Positions 18,377 through 26,294 of a DNA stretch of 64,000 nt are shown here, piece after piece (position 1 is the first letter of the stretch; the number at the start of each line of letters is the position of its first letter). The translations under genes were made by a program, and so were the position numbers. Below the pieces are notes generated by a model. That model did no database searches, was not told where the DNA came from, and worked only from the letters and a program-made list of their open reading frames with translations. Source of the stretch: Lautropia sp. (GTDB taxonomy: Bacteria; Pseudomonadota; Gammaproteobacteria; Burkholderiales; Burkholderiaceae_E); assembly GCA_030527825.1 (NCBI GenBank), contig JAUNAC010000002.1:1-64000 (forward strand). Direction: 5' to 3'.

Positions 18377-19099
18377 TCAAGGAATCAGCAAAGGCGTGAG
18401 GAGGGCGGTCAGCAATCCATTAAGCCCCATGGCCAGCGCACCGAAAGCGCCCGCGCTTTCCGATATCTGAAAGGCCCGCGCGGTACCAATACCATGTGCA
18501 GCCAGGCCCAGGGCAAAGCCGCAGACGGCTTCATCGCTGATGCGCATGAGCCGGAAGAGCGTTGGCGCAACAATGGCGCCGGTGATGCCGGTCATCAGAA
18601 CTACGGTCATGGTGAGTGAAGGAGAGCCCCCGAGATTTTCTGCGATGGCCATGGCAATCGGGCCGGTGGCCGATTTTGGAGCCATGGCGATTAATACGCC
18701 GTGACTTGCGTGGCTTAGCCAGCCCAAACCATATGAACTGAGAATAGCCAGGAGACAGCCAGCCATGAGGCTGGTAAGCAGGGGGCCTGCCAGACGGGTC
18801 AGGGGTTTTATCTGCGCATAGAGCGGAATCGCCAATGCTACAGTGACGGGGCCGAGCAGAAAGTGTACAAACTTGGCACCACTGAAGTACTGCTGATATG
18901 ACACACCTGTAATTTTCAACAGGCACACCACCATGATGACCGACAGCAGGATCGGGTTGGTGAGAGGGTGACCGCGACAGCGCTGATGGAGCCAGACGGC
19001 AGCCTGAAAGGCCAGCAACGTGAGCAGCAGTCCTAGTAGAGGGCTTGCAGACAGATAGGTTCGAATGCCTTCGTAATAGCCATGAGAGTTATTCATCAT
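18377..19099 (-). CDS. lrgB: LrgB/CidB family membrane protein
   Basis: The 240-residue protein has many transmembrane helices and the LrgB hallmarks: ALAIPLYAQ, GVLIAMAPKSATGPIAMAIAENLGG, TGAIVAPTLFRLMRI and FALGLAAHGIGTARAFQIS. LrgA/LrgB pairs act as holin/antiholin-like or as small carboxylate (pyruvate, glycolate) carriers. The start lies in the lrgA stop (ATGATGA), so the pair is coupled. An ATG at 19096 is equally possible. Confidence 0.9.
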   Translation of the reverse strand: MMNNSHGYYEGIRTYLSASPLLGLLLTLLAFQAAVWLHQRCRGHPLTNPILLSVIMVVCLLKITGVSYQQYFSGAKFVHFLLGPVTVALAIPLYAQIKPLTRLAGPLLTSLMAGCLLAILSSYGLGWLSHASHGVLIAMAPKSATGPIAMAIAENLGGSPSLTMTVVLMTGITGAIVAPTLFRLMRISDEAVCGFALGLAAHGIGTARAFQISESAGAFGALAMGLNGLLTALLTPLLIP

Positions 19100-19452
19100 G
19101 ATGTGCCGTCCTTGGCCTGCTTGCCAATCAGTTTCTGCAACAGGTATGCCGTGACGGCAATCACAAGGGGGGTCCCTACCAAAACGCCTAAAACGATGGG
19201 AAGCCACTCGTTCTTGAGCGTGCTGAAGTGGAGCATGACACCTGCACCGGCAGGGATGAAAAGCATAGACAGGTACTTGAGCAGCTGCCGGCTGGTTTCC
19301 CGGAGTGTGGGCGATGGTCCGCCGCGGAGTACCAGGGTGATGAAAAGCAGCAGCATGCCGATGACAGGACCGGGAATGGCCAGATGCAGTGTCTGGGTGA
19401 TCACTTCGCCAACCAGTTGATAGGCTAGCAGCAGTGTGAAGGCGCCAAGCAT
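19096..19452 (-). CDS. lrgA: CidA/LrgA family membrane protein
   Basis: The 118-residue protein has four hydrophobic segments and the family motifs LAIPGPVIGMLLLFITL, LRGGPSPTLRETSRQLLKYLSMLFIPAGAGVM and the C-terminal VTAYLLQKLIG. It is the upstream partner of lrgB with a 4-bp overlap. Together they probably form a membrane complex affecting murein hydrolase export or acid export. No LysR/LytR-type regulator gene adjoins. Confidence 0.9.
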   Translation of the reverse strand: MLGAFTLLLAYQLVGEVITQTLHLAIPGPVIGMLLLFITLVLRGGPSPTLRETSRQLLKYLSMLFIPAGAGVMLHFSTLKNEWLPIVLGVLVGTPLVIAVTAYLLQKLIGKQAKDGTS

Positions 19453-19723
19453 GGGAGGGTCGTTGTTGATCAGAACAGATTCTGGCGTGCTATCGGAGCC
19501 ATCAAGCCAGAGGCTGTATTGGTCCGGTCATGACGTGGCCGAGCTGACGGGAGGGGCGAGACTGTCAGGGCGAATCTGCCTGTCTAGTCGACAGGTTTTA
19601 GCCCCTGCCTTTCCGTCTCGGGCCGATGAGGGCAGCCGTGACAGAATATAGCATTTGTTGCCAGGTAACATGGCTTGGCTGACCGGGCATCAATCGAACT
19701 TTGGGTGGAGTACCAATCAAGCA

Positions 19724-20167
19724 ATGCGTACAACATGGGATCGCGTTCGTCATCTGATTTTATTCGAGCTGGTTGCCCTGCTTATTCTGGTACCGATCGG
19801 CGTCGTGTTTTATGGTGTTGACCCCTTGGACATTGGTACGCTGGGCGTGACAACCGCTGTCATTGCCTCGGTGTGGAATTACCTCTATAACCTGTGGTTC
19901 GATCTCCTGCTCCGGAGAATGACGGGGTCAGTTCATAAACGGCTGCGGGTGAGGATCTTGCATGCCCTGCTGTTCGAGACGGGCCTGGTGGTCATGCTGG
20001 TCCCCCTGATCGCATGGTGGCTAGCTATCGGTCTATGGGACGCGTTGGTGGCAGATATCGCTCTGGTCGTGTTTTACGTCGTGTTTGCCTTTCTGTACAA
20101 CCTTGCATATGACCGGATCTTTCCCGTTTCAGATGGCAGAATGGACGTAAGCGTCAACGATTTTTAG
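19724..20167 (+). CDS. PACE family multidrug (biocide) efflux protein
   Basis: The 147-residue protein consists of two tandem bacterial transmembrane-pair domains, the layout of AceI-type proton-coupled chlorhexidine/acriflavine exporters. Diagnostic motifs are MRTTWDRVRHLILFE at the N-terminus with the conserved acidic residue, WNYLYNLWFD closing the first half, RILHALLFETGLVVMLVP in the second half, and FLYNLAYDRIFP near the end. The ATG at 19724 gives the family-typical N-terminus; the frame is open from 19655. It is divergent from lrgAB. Confidence 0.9.
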   Translation: MRTTWDRVRHLILFELVALLILVPIGVVFYGVDPLDIGTLGVTTAVIASVWNYLYNLWFDLLLRRMTGSVHKRLRVRILHALLFETGLVVMLVPLIAWWLAIGLWDALVADIALVVFYVVFAFLYNLAYDRIFPVSDGRMDVSVNDF

Positions 20168-20204
20168 TCAGGGCAGGGCATTCCCTAGGGTGGGGCGGCT
20201 GCCA

Positions 20205-20233
20205 TTGACAGGTTCCCGGCCAGTCGTTAACTT
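20205..20233 (+). promoter_or_regulatory. Candidate promoter of the TRAP/4-HPA hydroxylase half
   Basis: A perfect TTGACA (20205-20210) is followed after 17 bp by TAACTT (20228-20233), a weak -10 that overlaps the operator-like box. It lies 84 bp upstream of the dctP start. Confidence 0.5.
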
Positions 20234-20244
20234 GTTAATGAAAT
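20227..20244 (+). promoter_or_regulatory. Candidate HpaR operator, copy 1
   Basis: The 18-bp box TTAACTTGTTAATGAAAT contains the dyad TTAAC-TT-GTTAA. It matches 16 of 18 positions of the box upstream of hpaG1 read on the opposite strand (33989-34006). MarR-family proteins bind short palindromes of this type. Assignment to HpaR is inference. Confidence 0.55.
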
Positions 20245-20316
20245 GACAAATTGGCTGGGGCAGATTCATTTGAATGTACTCGGCCGGTTGCTATCTGGTC
20301 TGCTTGGGGAGACATC

Positions 20317-21348
20317 ATGATGAAATCGCACGTCCGGGTCGGTATGTTCTGCTTAGGGGCGAGTCTGTTGGCTGGAGCTGGTGTACAGGCTCGGGCAGAA
20401 ACTGTAACGCTGAAGGTCGCCCATTTTCTTCCGGCTACTTCCAATGCTCAGGTCAATATCATTGGTCCTTGGTGCGAGCAGCTGAAAAACGAGTCGAAGG
20501 GTCGATTGCGCTGCCAGATCTATCCCTCGCTGCAGTTAGGGGGAACGCCCGCCACGTTGGCTGATCTGGCACGAAATGGTGTGGCCGATATTGTCTGGAC
20601 GGCACCCAGTTATTCCACGGGTAAATTTCCCCGTGTTGAAGTCCTGGAACTGCCGTTCATGCTTCCCTATGGGGGTATGGCCGGCAATCGATTGATATGG
20701 AAGTTCTATCAGCAGTATGCCACGGACGATTTCAAACCCTATAAGGTGCTGGCGCTGTTTGGCGATGGGGGACAGGATCTTCATGTACGGACCCGCCCTA
20801 TCAGGACACTGGCTGATTTCAAGGGGCTGAAAATCCGGGCACCCAACCGCATGTCGTCAAAGATTCTAGATTCGCTGGGCGCGACACCCGTTGGCATGCC
20901 ACCTGCGCAGATGACGGAATCCATTTCCAAAGGGGTGGTTGATGGTGCGTTGAGTGCCTGGGAGGTTGTCCCGCCAACGAAGCTGGACGAAGTGACCCGT
21001 TATCACACGGCCATTGCGGAAGGTCAGCCTGCAATTGCCTACGCTGTGCTTGCCATGCTGATGAACAAGCGAAAGTATGATCATTTGCCGGCAGATCTGA
21101 AAGAAATTCTCGACCGTAATAGTGGCGACGCTCTGGTTGAGCGGTTTGGTAAGGCATGGGATGCCTATACAGCGAAAGCCAAGGCTGCAACGCCTGCGGA
21201 CAGAATCGTTCCCATAGCGCCCGCAGACTATGCCCAGATGGAGCGGGCAACCGGGAAAGTGGTGGATGAGTGGGAAAAGAGTGCCTCATCGCGTGGGGTT
21301 GATGCAAAGAAACTGCTTGAAGCGGCAAGACAGTTGCTTCCGCATTGA
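20317..21348 (+). CDS. TRAP transporter substrate-binding protein (DctP type)
   Basis: The 343-residue periplasmic protein has a cleavable signal peptide (GMFCLGASLLAGAGVQARA, about 27 residues) and the DctP fold: VTLKVAHFLPATSNAQ, the carboxylate-contact block LKIRAPNRMSSKILDSLGATPVGMPPAQM near 185-212, and the VVDGALSAWEVV block. The start has ATGATG; 20317 and 20320 are alternatives. As the first gene of a unit that continues into the 4-hydroxyphenylacetate hydroxylase, it probably captures 4-hydroxyphenylacetate or a related aromatic acid. This is context inference; most hpa clusters use the MFS carrier HpaX. Confidence 0.93.
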   Translation: MMKSHVRVGMFCLGASLLAGAGVQARAETVTLKVAHFLPATSNAQVNIIGPWCEQLKNESKGRLRCQIYPSLQLGGTPATLADLARNGVADIVWTAPSYSTGKFPRVEVLELPFMLPYGGMAGNRLIWKFYQQYATDDFKPYKVLALFGDGGQDLHVRTRPIRTLADFKGLKIRAPNRMSSKILDSLGATPVGMPPAQMTESISKGVVDGALSAWEVVPPTKLDEVTRYHTAIAEGQPAIAYAVLAMLMNKRKYDHLPADLKEILDRNSGDALVERFGKAWDAYTAKAKAATPADRIVPIAPADYAQMERATGKVVDEWEKSASSRGVDAKKLLEAARQLLPH

Positions 21349-21369
21349 ACGAGGCAAGAGGGCAGCGTC

Positions 21370-21900
21370 ATGAAGGAGTCGATCGGAGATGTCGGTGTAG
21401 TCGCTGCACCGGGACGACTGTGCAGTTATCTTGAGCCGGTCTGCCGCTGTTTTGCCCTGCTGGGCGGTGGCGTTCTGATTTTGCTGATCAATATGTCCCT
21501 GATTTCCATTGTGGGGCGAAAAATTTTTGATGCGCCGGTGCCAGGTGACATAGAGCTGGTGGAAATGGGGGCTGCGGTGGCCATTGCATCATTTCTCCCT
21601 TTATGCGAAATAAAGGGAATGAATATCACCGCGGATGCTTTCACCTTATGGGCACCTGAGCCTTTGAAACGCCTGCTGGATGCGGTTGCACATGGTCTTT
21701 TGATGTTTGCGTCGGGAGTGCTTGCCTGGCGGACTGCTGTCCAGGTAAGTGTCTATCGTGAATATGGAGATGTGTCGACACTGCTGTCCGTGCCGATGTG
21801 GATTCCCCTGCTATTCATCGTGCCTAGTTTGATTTTGTTGTCTTTGTGCGCGTTTGCGCGCATGTTAACGGTCGTCCAGAATGAGAAGGGGGTGTCATGA
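21370..21900 (+). CDS. TRAP transporter small permease (DctQ type)
   Basis: The 176-residue protein has four transmembrane segments (LLGGGVLILLINMSLISIVG, GAAVAIASFLPLCEIK, AVAHGLLMFASGVLAW, WIPLLFIVPSLILLSLCAF). The GRKIFDAPVPGDIELVEM loop between segments 1 and 2 is the DctQ signature. It pairs with the large permease, whose ATG overlaps its stop by 4 bp. Confidence 0.92.
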   Translation: MKESIGDVGVVAAPGRLCSYLEPVCRCFALLGGGVLILLINMSLISIVGRKIFDAPVPGDIELVEMGAAVAIASFLPLCEIKGMNITADAFTLWAPEPLKRLLDAVAHGLLMFASGVLAWRTAVQVSVYREYGDVSTLLSVPMWIPLLFIVPSLILLSLCAFARMLTVVQNEKGVS

Positions 21901-23231
21901 GCGGTTTGGATGGCCTCACCATGGGTGGGATGGCGCTGGGTTTAACCGTCGTGCTACTGGTGCTTCGTGTGCACATCGGCGTAGCGATGCTGGCTGGCGG
22001 TGCACTCTGTTACTGGATGACGAATGACGGCGACTTGAGTTCATTGCTGTTCACGCTTGATAGCCTGGTCTATTCAAGGCTGTCCAATTATGACCTGGCA
22101 GTGGTTCCGCTTTTTGTGCTGATGGGGCAGTTCGCTACCCATGGCGGGCTGTCACGGGCGATTTTCCGCTGTGCTGCCGCCTTTATTGGTCATATACGGG
22201 GAGGCGTCGGTATTTCGGCCATTGGTGCTTGTGCAGGCTTTGGTGCAATTTGTGGATCTTCCCTGGCAACGTCGGCCACCATGAGTCAGGTTGCCATGCC
22301 GGAGTTGAGGAACCACCAGTATCCCGGTGCGCTGGCAGGCGCGACGGTGGCGGTCGGAGGAACATTGGGTATCTTGATCCCTCCGTCTGTGCCGCTGATT
22401 GTTTATGCGGTGTTGACACAGGAATCAATTGCCAAGCTTTTTATGGCTGCCGTGGTACCTGGAACGATTGCCGTCATCGGCTACATGATCGTCATGTGGT
22501 TACAGGTGATGCGTTTGGGCATTGGCCAGGGAGATCATATCAAGCCCGTTCCCTGGCGGGAGAGGCTGCTCGCATTGGTGAGCGTTATTCCTATTATTGG
22601 GGTATTTCTAGTTATTATCATCGGTATCTATGGAGGTTGGGCTAATCCAACCGAAGCGGCTGCCATTGGTGCTTCTGCCTGCGGCATTTTGGCAGTTTTG
22701 CAGGGAGGCATGCGCTGGAAGGGTATGCAAGCCTGTTTGTTGGGCACTGCTGAAACTACTGCCATGATCTTTTTGGTTCTGCTGGGCGCAGATCTGCTTA
22801 ATTCGGGTATGGCACTTACGCAAATGCCAGCTGAACTTGCCGTTTGGGTTCAGGATTTGTCCCTACCACCGCTGCTGGTGGTGGGGGTTATTCTGGTGCT
22901 CTACGTGTTGCTGGGCTGCGTGATGGACTCACTGGCCATGCTACTTCTTACTATCCCCATTTTCTTTCCAGTGATCATGGGGCTTGACATTCATGGGTTG
23001 GATCCTACTCAAAAAGCGATCTGGTTTGGAATTCTTGCCTTGATGGTCGTTGAAATTGGCCTGATCACACCGCCTATGGGAATGAATCTGTTCATTGTCC
23101 AGCGTTCGGCGCCGGATGTCCCATTAATGTCCATGGCGCGTCAGGTATTTCCATTTTTGGTTTCTGACTTTATTCGGGTCATGCTGCTTCTGTTCTTCCC
23201 CGTATTGAGTCTTGGGTTACTTCATTTTTGA
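21897..23231 (+). CDS. TRAP transporter large permease (DctM type)
   Basis: The 444-residue protein has about twelve membrane segments and the DctM signatures: VVPLFVLMGQFATHGGLS, GAICGSSLATSATMSQVAMPELR near 120-142, GTLGILIPPSVPLIVYAVLTQESIAKLF, and YGGWANPTEAAAIGA. It uses the sodium gradient to import the substrate delivered by the DctP-type protein. It overlaps dctQ by ATGA. The 171-bp gap to the next gene suggests a processing or weak promoter point. Confidence 0.95.
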   Translation: MSGLDGLTMGGMALGLTVVLLVLRVHIGVAMLAGGALCYWMTNDGDLSSLLFTLDSLVYSRLSNYDLAVVPLFVLMGQFATHGGLSRAIFRCAAAFIGHIRGGVGISAIGACAGFGAICGSSLATSATMSQVAMPELRNHQYPGALAGATVAVGGTLGILIPPSVPLIVYAVLTQESIAKLFMAAVVPGTIAVIGYMIVMWLQVMRLGIGQGDHIKPVPWRERLLALVSVIPIIGVFLVIIIGIYGGWANPTEAAAIGASACGILAVLQGGMRWKGMQACLLGTAETTAMIFLVLLGADLLNSGMALTQMPAELAVWVQDLSLPPLLVVGVILVLYVLLGCVMDSLAMLLLTIPIFFPVIMGLDIHGLDPTQKAIWFGILALMVVEIGLITPPMGMNLFIVQRSAPDVPLMSMARQVFPFLVSDFIRVMLLLFFPVLSLGLLHF

Positions 23232-23283
23232 GGTTAACTGGAGATGTGTTTTGAGATAAATGACATGGACAGGAGCGATAGAT

Positions 23284-23331
23284 ATGGATAACCCTTTTTT
23301 TGTATGGTCGTGGACCGGCGGGGCGCAATGA
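23284..23331 (+). CDS. Candidate 15-codon leader or small ORF before the hydroxylase gene
   Basis: An ATG at 23284 preceded by AGGAG (23271-23275) opens 15 codons, MDNPFFVWSWTGGAQ, then TGA. It sits between dctM and the 4-HPA oxygenase gene in the only sizeable gap of that operon. The ribosome site and aromatic content (two Phe, two Trp) are suggestive of a leader peptide, but there is no downstream hairpin I can support. No family is recognised. Confidence 0.3.
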   Translation: MDNPFFVWSWTGGAQ

Positions 23332-23402
23332 AGCCTTGTGTGGTCTGATGCCGATGGCGTTTTATACAGAATGATCGGTAAATGAACAAAGGAGATGAAT
23401 CA

Positions 23403-24572
23403 ATGAACCATGAAAATCCATTACTGGATCGGGTACGGGAAATATTGCCTGAAATCGCCGAGCGTGCCGAACTGGCTGAGCGCAACCGTGCCGTTCCGGT
23501 AGAGAACATCGAGGCTCTCAAAAATATTGGACTACATCGCGCTTTCCAGCCCAAAGCGTATGGCGGACTGGAAATGTCGTTACCTGATTTTGCTCAATGT
23601 GTGGTGGAAATCGCAGGAGCGTGTGCCAGTACGGCCTGGGCATTCAGTTTACTCTGTACCCACAGTCATCAACTGGCTTATTTTTCCAAACAGATGCAGG
23701 ACGATATCTGGTCAAAAAATCCCGACGCGACAGCCAGTAGCAGTGTGGCGCCATTTGGTCGTATCGAGGAGGTGGAAGGTGGGGTACGTTTTAGCGGAGA
23801 AATGGGCTGGAGCAGTGGTTGTGATCATGCCGAGTGGGCCATTTTAGGGTTCCTGAGAGCGAGCCCACAGGGGGAGAAGATCTACAGTTTTGCAGTCTTG
23901 CCCCGTTGTGACTATGAAATCCAGGATAACTGGTTTGCTGCAGGAATGCGGGGAAGCGGTTCGAAAACGATCATTATCAAGGACGCCTTTGTTCCAGAAT
24001 ACCGGATCCAGGCCGCCAAAGACATGATGGAGGGGAAATCCGCCGGGTTTGGTCTGTATCCGGATAGCAAGATTTACTACACCCCATACCGCCCCTATTT
24101 TGCTAGTGGCTTCTCTGCCGTGAGCTTGGGGATTGCCGAACGTATGCTCGAAGTTTTCAAGGAAAAGACACGAAATCGTGTACGCGCCTATACGGGGGCG
24201 AGTGTTGGAACCGCTACTCCAGCGTTGATGCGCTTGGCAGAATCGACGCACCAAGTTGGAGCAGCCCGCGCTTTTCTGGAAAAGACTTGGGAAGAAATCC
24301 GGGCGTATGGAGAGGAGCAAAGGTACCCAAGTCGTCAGACATTGATGTTTTGGCGAACGAATCAGGGCTACGCAGTTAAAATGTGTATCGAGGCCGTAGA
24401 CAGACTGTTTTCTGCTGCAGGCGGTGGTGCATGGTTCGAGAGTAATGAAATGCAGCGCCTGTTCCGTGACAGCCACATGACCGGAGCACATGCTTACACG
24501 GATTATGATGTCTGTGCGCAGATTCTCGGGCGGGAGCTGATGGGACTGGAACCCGATCCGAGCATGAGTTGA
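23403..24572 (+). CDS. 4-Hydroxyphenylacetate 3-monooxygenase, oxygenase component (ACAD-fold, C2 type)
   Basis: The 389-residue protein has the acyl-CoA-dehydrogenase-like fold of group D flavin monooxygenases, as in the Acinetobacter baumannii HPA hydroxylase C2 component. Visible family blocks are NIGLHRAFQPKAYGGLEMSLPDFAQCVVEIAGACASTAW at about 44-82, GEMGWSSGCDHAEWAILGF (flavin/substrate region), WFAAGMRGSGSKTIIIKDAFVPEYR near 180-204, and RLFSAAGGGAWFESNEMQRLFRDSHMTGAH near the end. It uses reduced flavin and O2 to form 3,4-dihydroxyphenylacetate. ATG 23403 follows AAAGGAG; the earlier ATG at 23382 is rejected. The flavin reductase follows 30 bp later. This is not the larger E. coli HpaB type. 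Confidence 0.9.
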   Translation: MNHENPLLDRVREILPEIAERAELAERNRAVPVENIEALKNIGLHRAFQPKAYGGLEMSLPDFAQCVVEIAGACASTAWAFSLLCTHSHQLAYFSKQMQDDIWSKNPDATASSSVAPFGRIEEVEGGVRFSGEMGWSSGCDHAEWAILGFLRASPQGEKIYSFAVLPRCDYEIQDNWFAAGMRGSGSKTIIIKDAFVPEYRIQAAKDMMEGKSAGFGLYPDSKIYYTPYRPYFASGFSAVSLGIAERMLEVFKEKTRNRVRAYTGASVGTATPALMRLAESTHQVGAARAFLEKTWEEIRAYGEEQRYPSRQTLMFWRTNQGYAVKMCIEAVDRLFSAAGGGAWFESNEMQRLFRDSHMTGAHAYTDYDVCAQILGRELMGLEPDPSMS

Positions 24573-24602
24573 TGTCTGAACCCACTGGAAGGATTTGAGA
24601 GC

Positions 24603-25556
24603 ATGACAGCAACTGACATATCGGCTGTAGCAGGAAAAGTGGATAGCCGTATCTTCAGAAGGGCATTGGGCAATTTTGCAACGGGTGTAACTATTGTGAC
24701 TGCCTCGGCAAAAGGCCAGAGAGTGGGGGTCACTGCCAATAGCTTTAATTCGGTGTCGCTTGATCCTCCCCTGATTTTGTGGAGTATTGATAAACGCTCA
24801 GGTAGCTTCACGGTGTTCTCAGAAGCGACCCATTTCGCGGTCAATATACTGTCTGCAGCTCAGATCGACTTGTCCAATCAGTTTGCCCGGCCAGGCGATG
24901 ATCGGTTTTCGGGTACGAATGTCAGGGAGGGGATTGGCGGCTGTTTACTTTTGCCGGATACCAGCGCTGCATTTGAATGTGAGCGGTATCAAATTGTTGA
25001 TGGAGGAGATCACTGGATCATCATCGGCAAGGTTGTCGATTTTCAGGATCATGGCCGCTCACCCCTCCTCTATCACCAGGGAACGTATTCAATGGTGTTG
25101 CCACATCCCCAACTAGGCATTCGGGAGGAGGTTTTGCCCCCCTCGGGGGAATTTCACAGTCGTCTGGTGAACAACTATTTTTATCTGATGACCCAGGCCG
25201 TACGGAATTATCAACAGGTCTATCAGGCGGAACAACAAAAGAGTGGCTGGAGTGCCGGAGAGGCGCGCATATTGCTGGTACTCGACAGTGATGATGCAGT
25301 GGATATGCCAATGCTGGTTCATCAGGCGGCCATGCCGGTACGTGAAGTTGAACCGATATTGGCATTGCTGAGTAGCCGTGGCTTAGTCGAAAAGACGGAT
25401 GGTGGCTATGTTTTGACCTCTGCAGGGCAGGTTCAGGCTGCTGAAGTTTGGTCAATTGCGATGCAACAACAGGATAGGGTGTTTTCTGGATTTTCCGCTC
25501 AAGAACTTACATATCTCAAAGACATGTTGAAGCGGATTATTACGGGGTGTTGTTGA
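24603..25556 (+). CDS. 4-HPA hydroxylase flavin reductase with C-terminal MarR-like domain (C1 type)
   Basis: The 317-residue protein has a flavin-reductase-like domain (about 18-165) with FRRALGNFATGVTIVTA, GVTANSFNSVSLDPPLILWSI and the C-terminal LLYHQGTYSMV. A MarR-like winged-helix domain (about 180-315) contains NYFYLMTQAVRNYQQVYQ and AMPVREVEPILALLSSRGLVEKTDGGYVLTSAG. This is the architecture of the A. baumannii C1 reductase, in which 4-HPA binds the C-terminal domain and stimulates NADH-driven flavin reduction. It supplies reduced flavin to the preceding oxygenase. The GGAAGGATTTGAGAGC leader gives a good ribosome site. Confidence 0.9.
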   Translation: MTATDISAVAGKVDSRIFRRALGNFATGVTIVTASAKGQRVGVTANSFNSVSLDPPLILWSIDKRSGSFTVFSEATHFAVNILSAAQIDLSNQFARPGDDRFSGTNVREGIGGCLLLPDTSAAFECERYQIVDGGDHWIIIGKVVDFQDHGRSPLLYHQGTYSMVLPHPQLGIREEVLPPSGEFHSRLVNNYFYLMTQAVRNYQQVYQAEQQKSGWSAGEARILLVLDSDDAVDMPMLVHQAAMPVREVEPILALLSSRGLVEKTDGGYVLTSAGQVQAAEVWSIAMQQQDRVFSGFSAQELTYLKDMLKRIITGCC

Positions 25557-25560
25557 AGAA

Positions 25561-25682
25561 GAGAAAATTTCTCATCGCGAAAGTTTAGGTATGTCGATGA
25601 TTTGTAGCGAAATTACATAGACAAAGGCCGACAAGATTAAGTGCAGTAGGCATCATTCAGATGCCCTGATGAGCGTCATCTG
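25561..25682 (+). promoter_or_regulatory. hpaR upstream region with two dyads
   Basis: The reductase-hpaR gap (136 bp) contains an odd-centred palindrome GAGAAA-A-TTTCTC (25561-25573) and a CAGATG..CATCTG dyad (25658-25663 and 25677-25682) ending 10 bp before the hpaR ATG. Either may be an autoregulatory operator. Neither matches the shared TTAAC box. Confidence 0.3.
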
Positions 25683-25692
25683 ACACAGATTT

Positions 25693-26115
25693 ATGGAAAC
25701 TGATCGCCCTTCTCTGACTATGGCACTTTTACAGGCGCGAGAAGCGGCTATGCTGTTCTTTCGGCCGTCGCTGAACCGGCATGGCCTGACTGAACAGCAG
25801 TGGCGTGTCATTCGGATATTGCACCGACAAGGTGCTATGGAAAGTCGTATGCTGGCGGAGCACGCTTGTATTCTGAAACCCAGCATGACGGGCGTTTTGA
25901 ATCGCATGGAACGGGATGGACTAGTATTCCGGCGAAAGGCAGTACACGATCAACGTCGAGTTTTTGTGGAGTTGACAGCTAAAGGTCACGGGTGCTTCGA
26001 GTCTATGCGGGATGAAGTGGAGGCGGATTATCGTCGTCTCCAGGAGCTCTTTAGTGAAGAAAAAATGAATGAATTGCTAAGGTTGCTGAATGAGTTGAGA
26101 AGTGTACAAATCTAA
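25693..26115 (+). CDS. hpaR: MarR-family repressor of homoprotocatechuate degradation, HpaR
   Basis: The 140-residue winged-helix protein contains FRPSLNRHGLTEQQWRVIRILHRQGAMESRMLAEHACILKPSMTGVLNRMERDGLVFRRKAVHDQRRVFVELT, the recognition-helix and wing pattern of HpaR/HpcR. E. coli HpaR represses the hpa meta-cleavage operon and is released by 4-HPA-type effectors. Position directly after the hydroxylase genes supports the same role. The likely operators are the matching boxes at 20227 and 33989. There is no clear Shine-Dalgarno before the ATG. Confidence 0.92.
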   Translation: METDRPSLTMALLQAREAAMLFFRPSLNRHGLTEQQWRVIRILHRQGAMESRMLAEHACILKPSMTGVLNRMERDGLVFRRKAVHDQRRVFVELTAKGHGCFESMRDEVEADYRRLQELFSEEKMNELLRLLNELRSVQI

Positions 26116-26227
26116 TGAGCACTTCGAAGTATAGGTTGTGACATCGATTGAAACGGGATTGATCTGTTGAGCAGACCGTCAAGCAGAAGCAAAGTCTGAA
26201 TCGTCCATATTCAGTGTGGCCTTATTT

Positions 26228-26263
26228 ATAAAGGCTGGGTTGGCCTACCGACCCAGCCTTTAT
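26228..26263. terminator. Bidirectional terminator between convergent hpa halves
   Basis: A perfect 13-bp inverted repeat ATAAAGGCTGGGT (26228-26240) and ACCCAGCCTTTAT (26251-26263) with a 10-base loop lies between the hpaR stop and the aldehyde dehydrogenase stop. The A/T-rich flanks on both sides allow it to work in both directions. Confidence 0.85.
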
Positions 26264-26294
26264 ATCACAGCACAGTTACTGTGATATGCCTATG

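Noticed and set aside
19579..19595. CCTGTC-n5-GACAGG hairpin followed by TTTTAG between lrgA and the PACE gene
   Set aside because: The stem is only 6 bp and no gene ends there in the right orientation, so a terminator is not supported.
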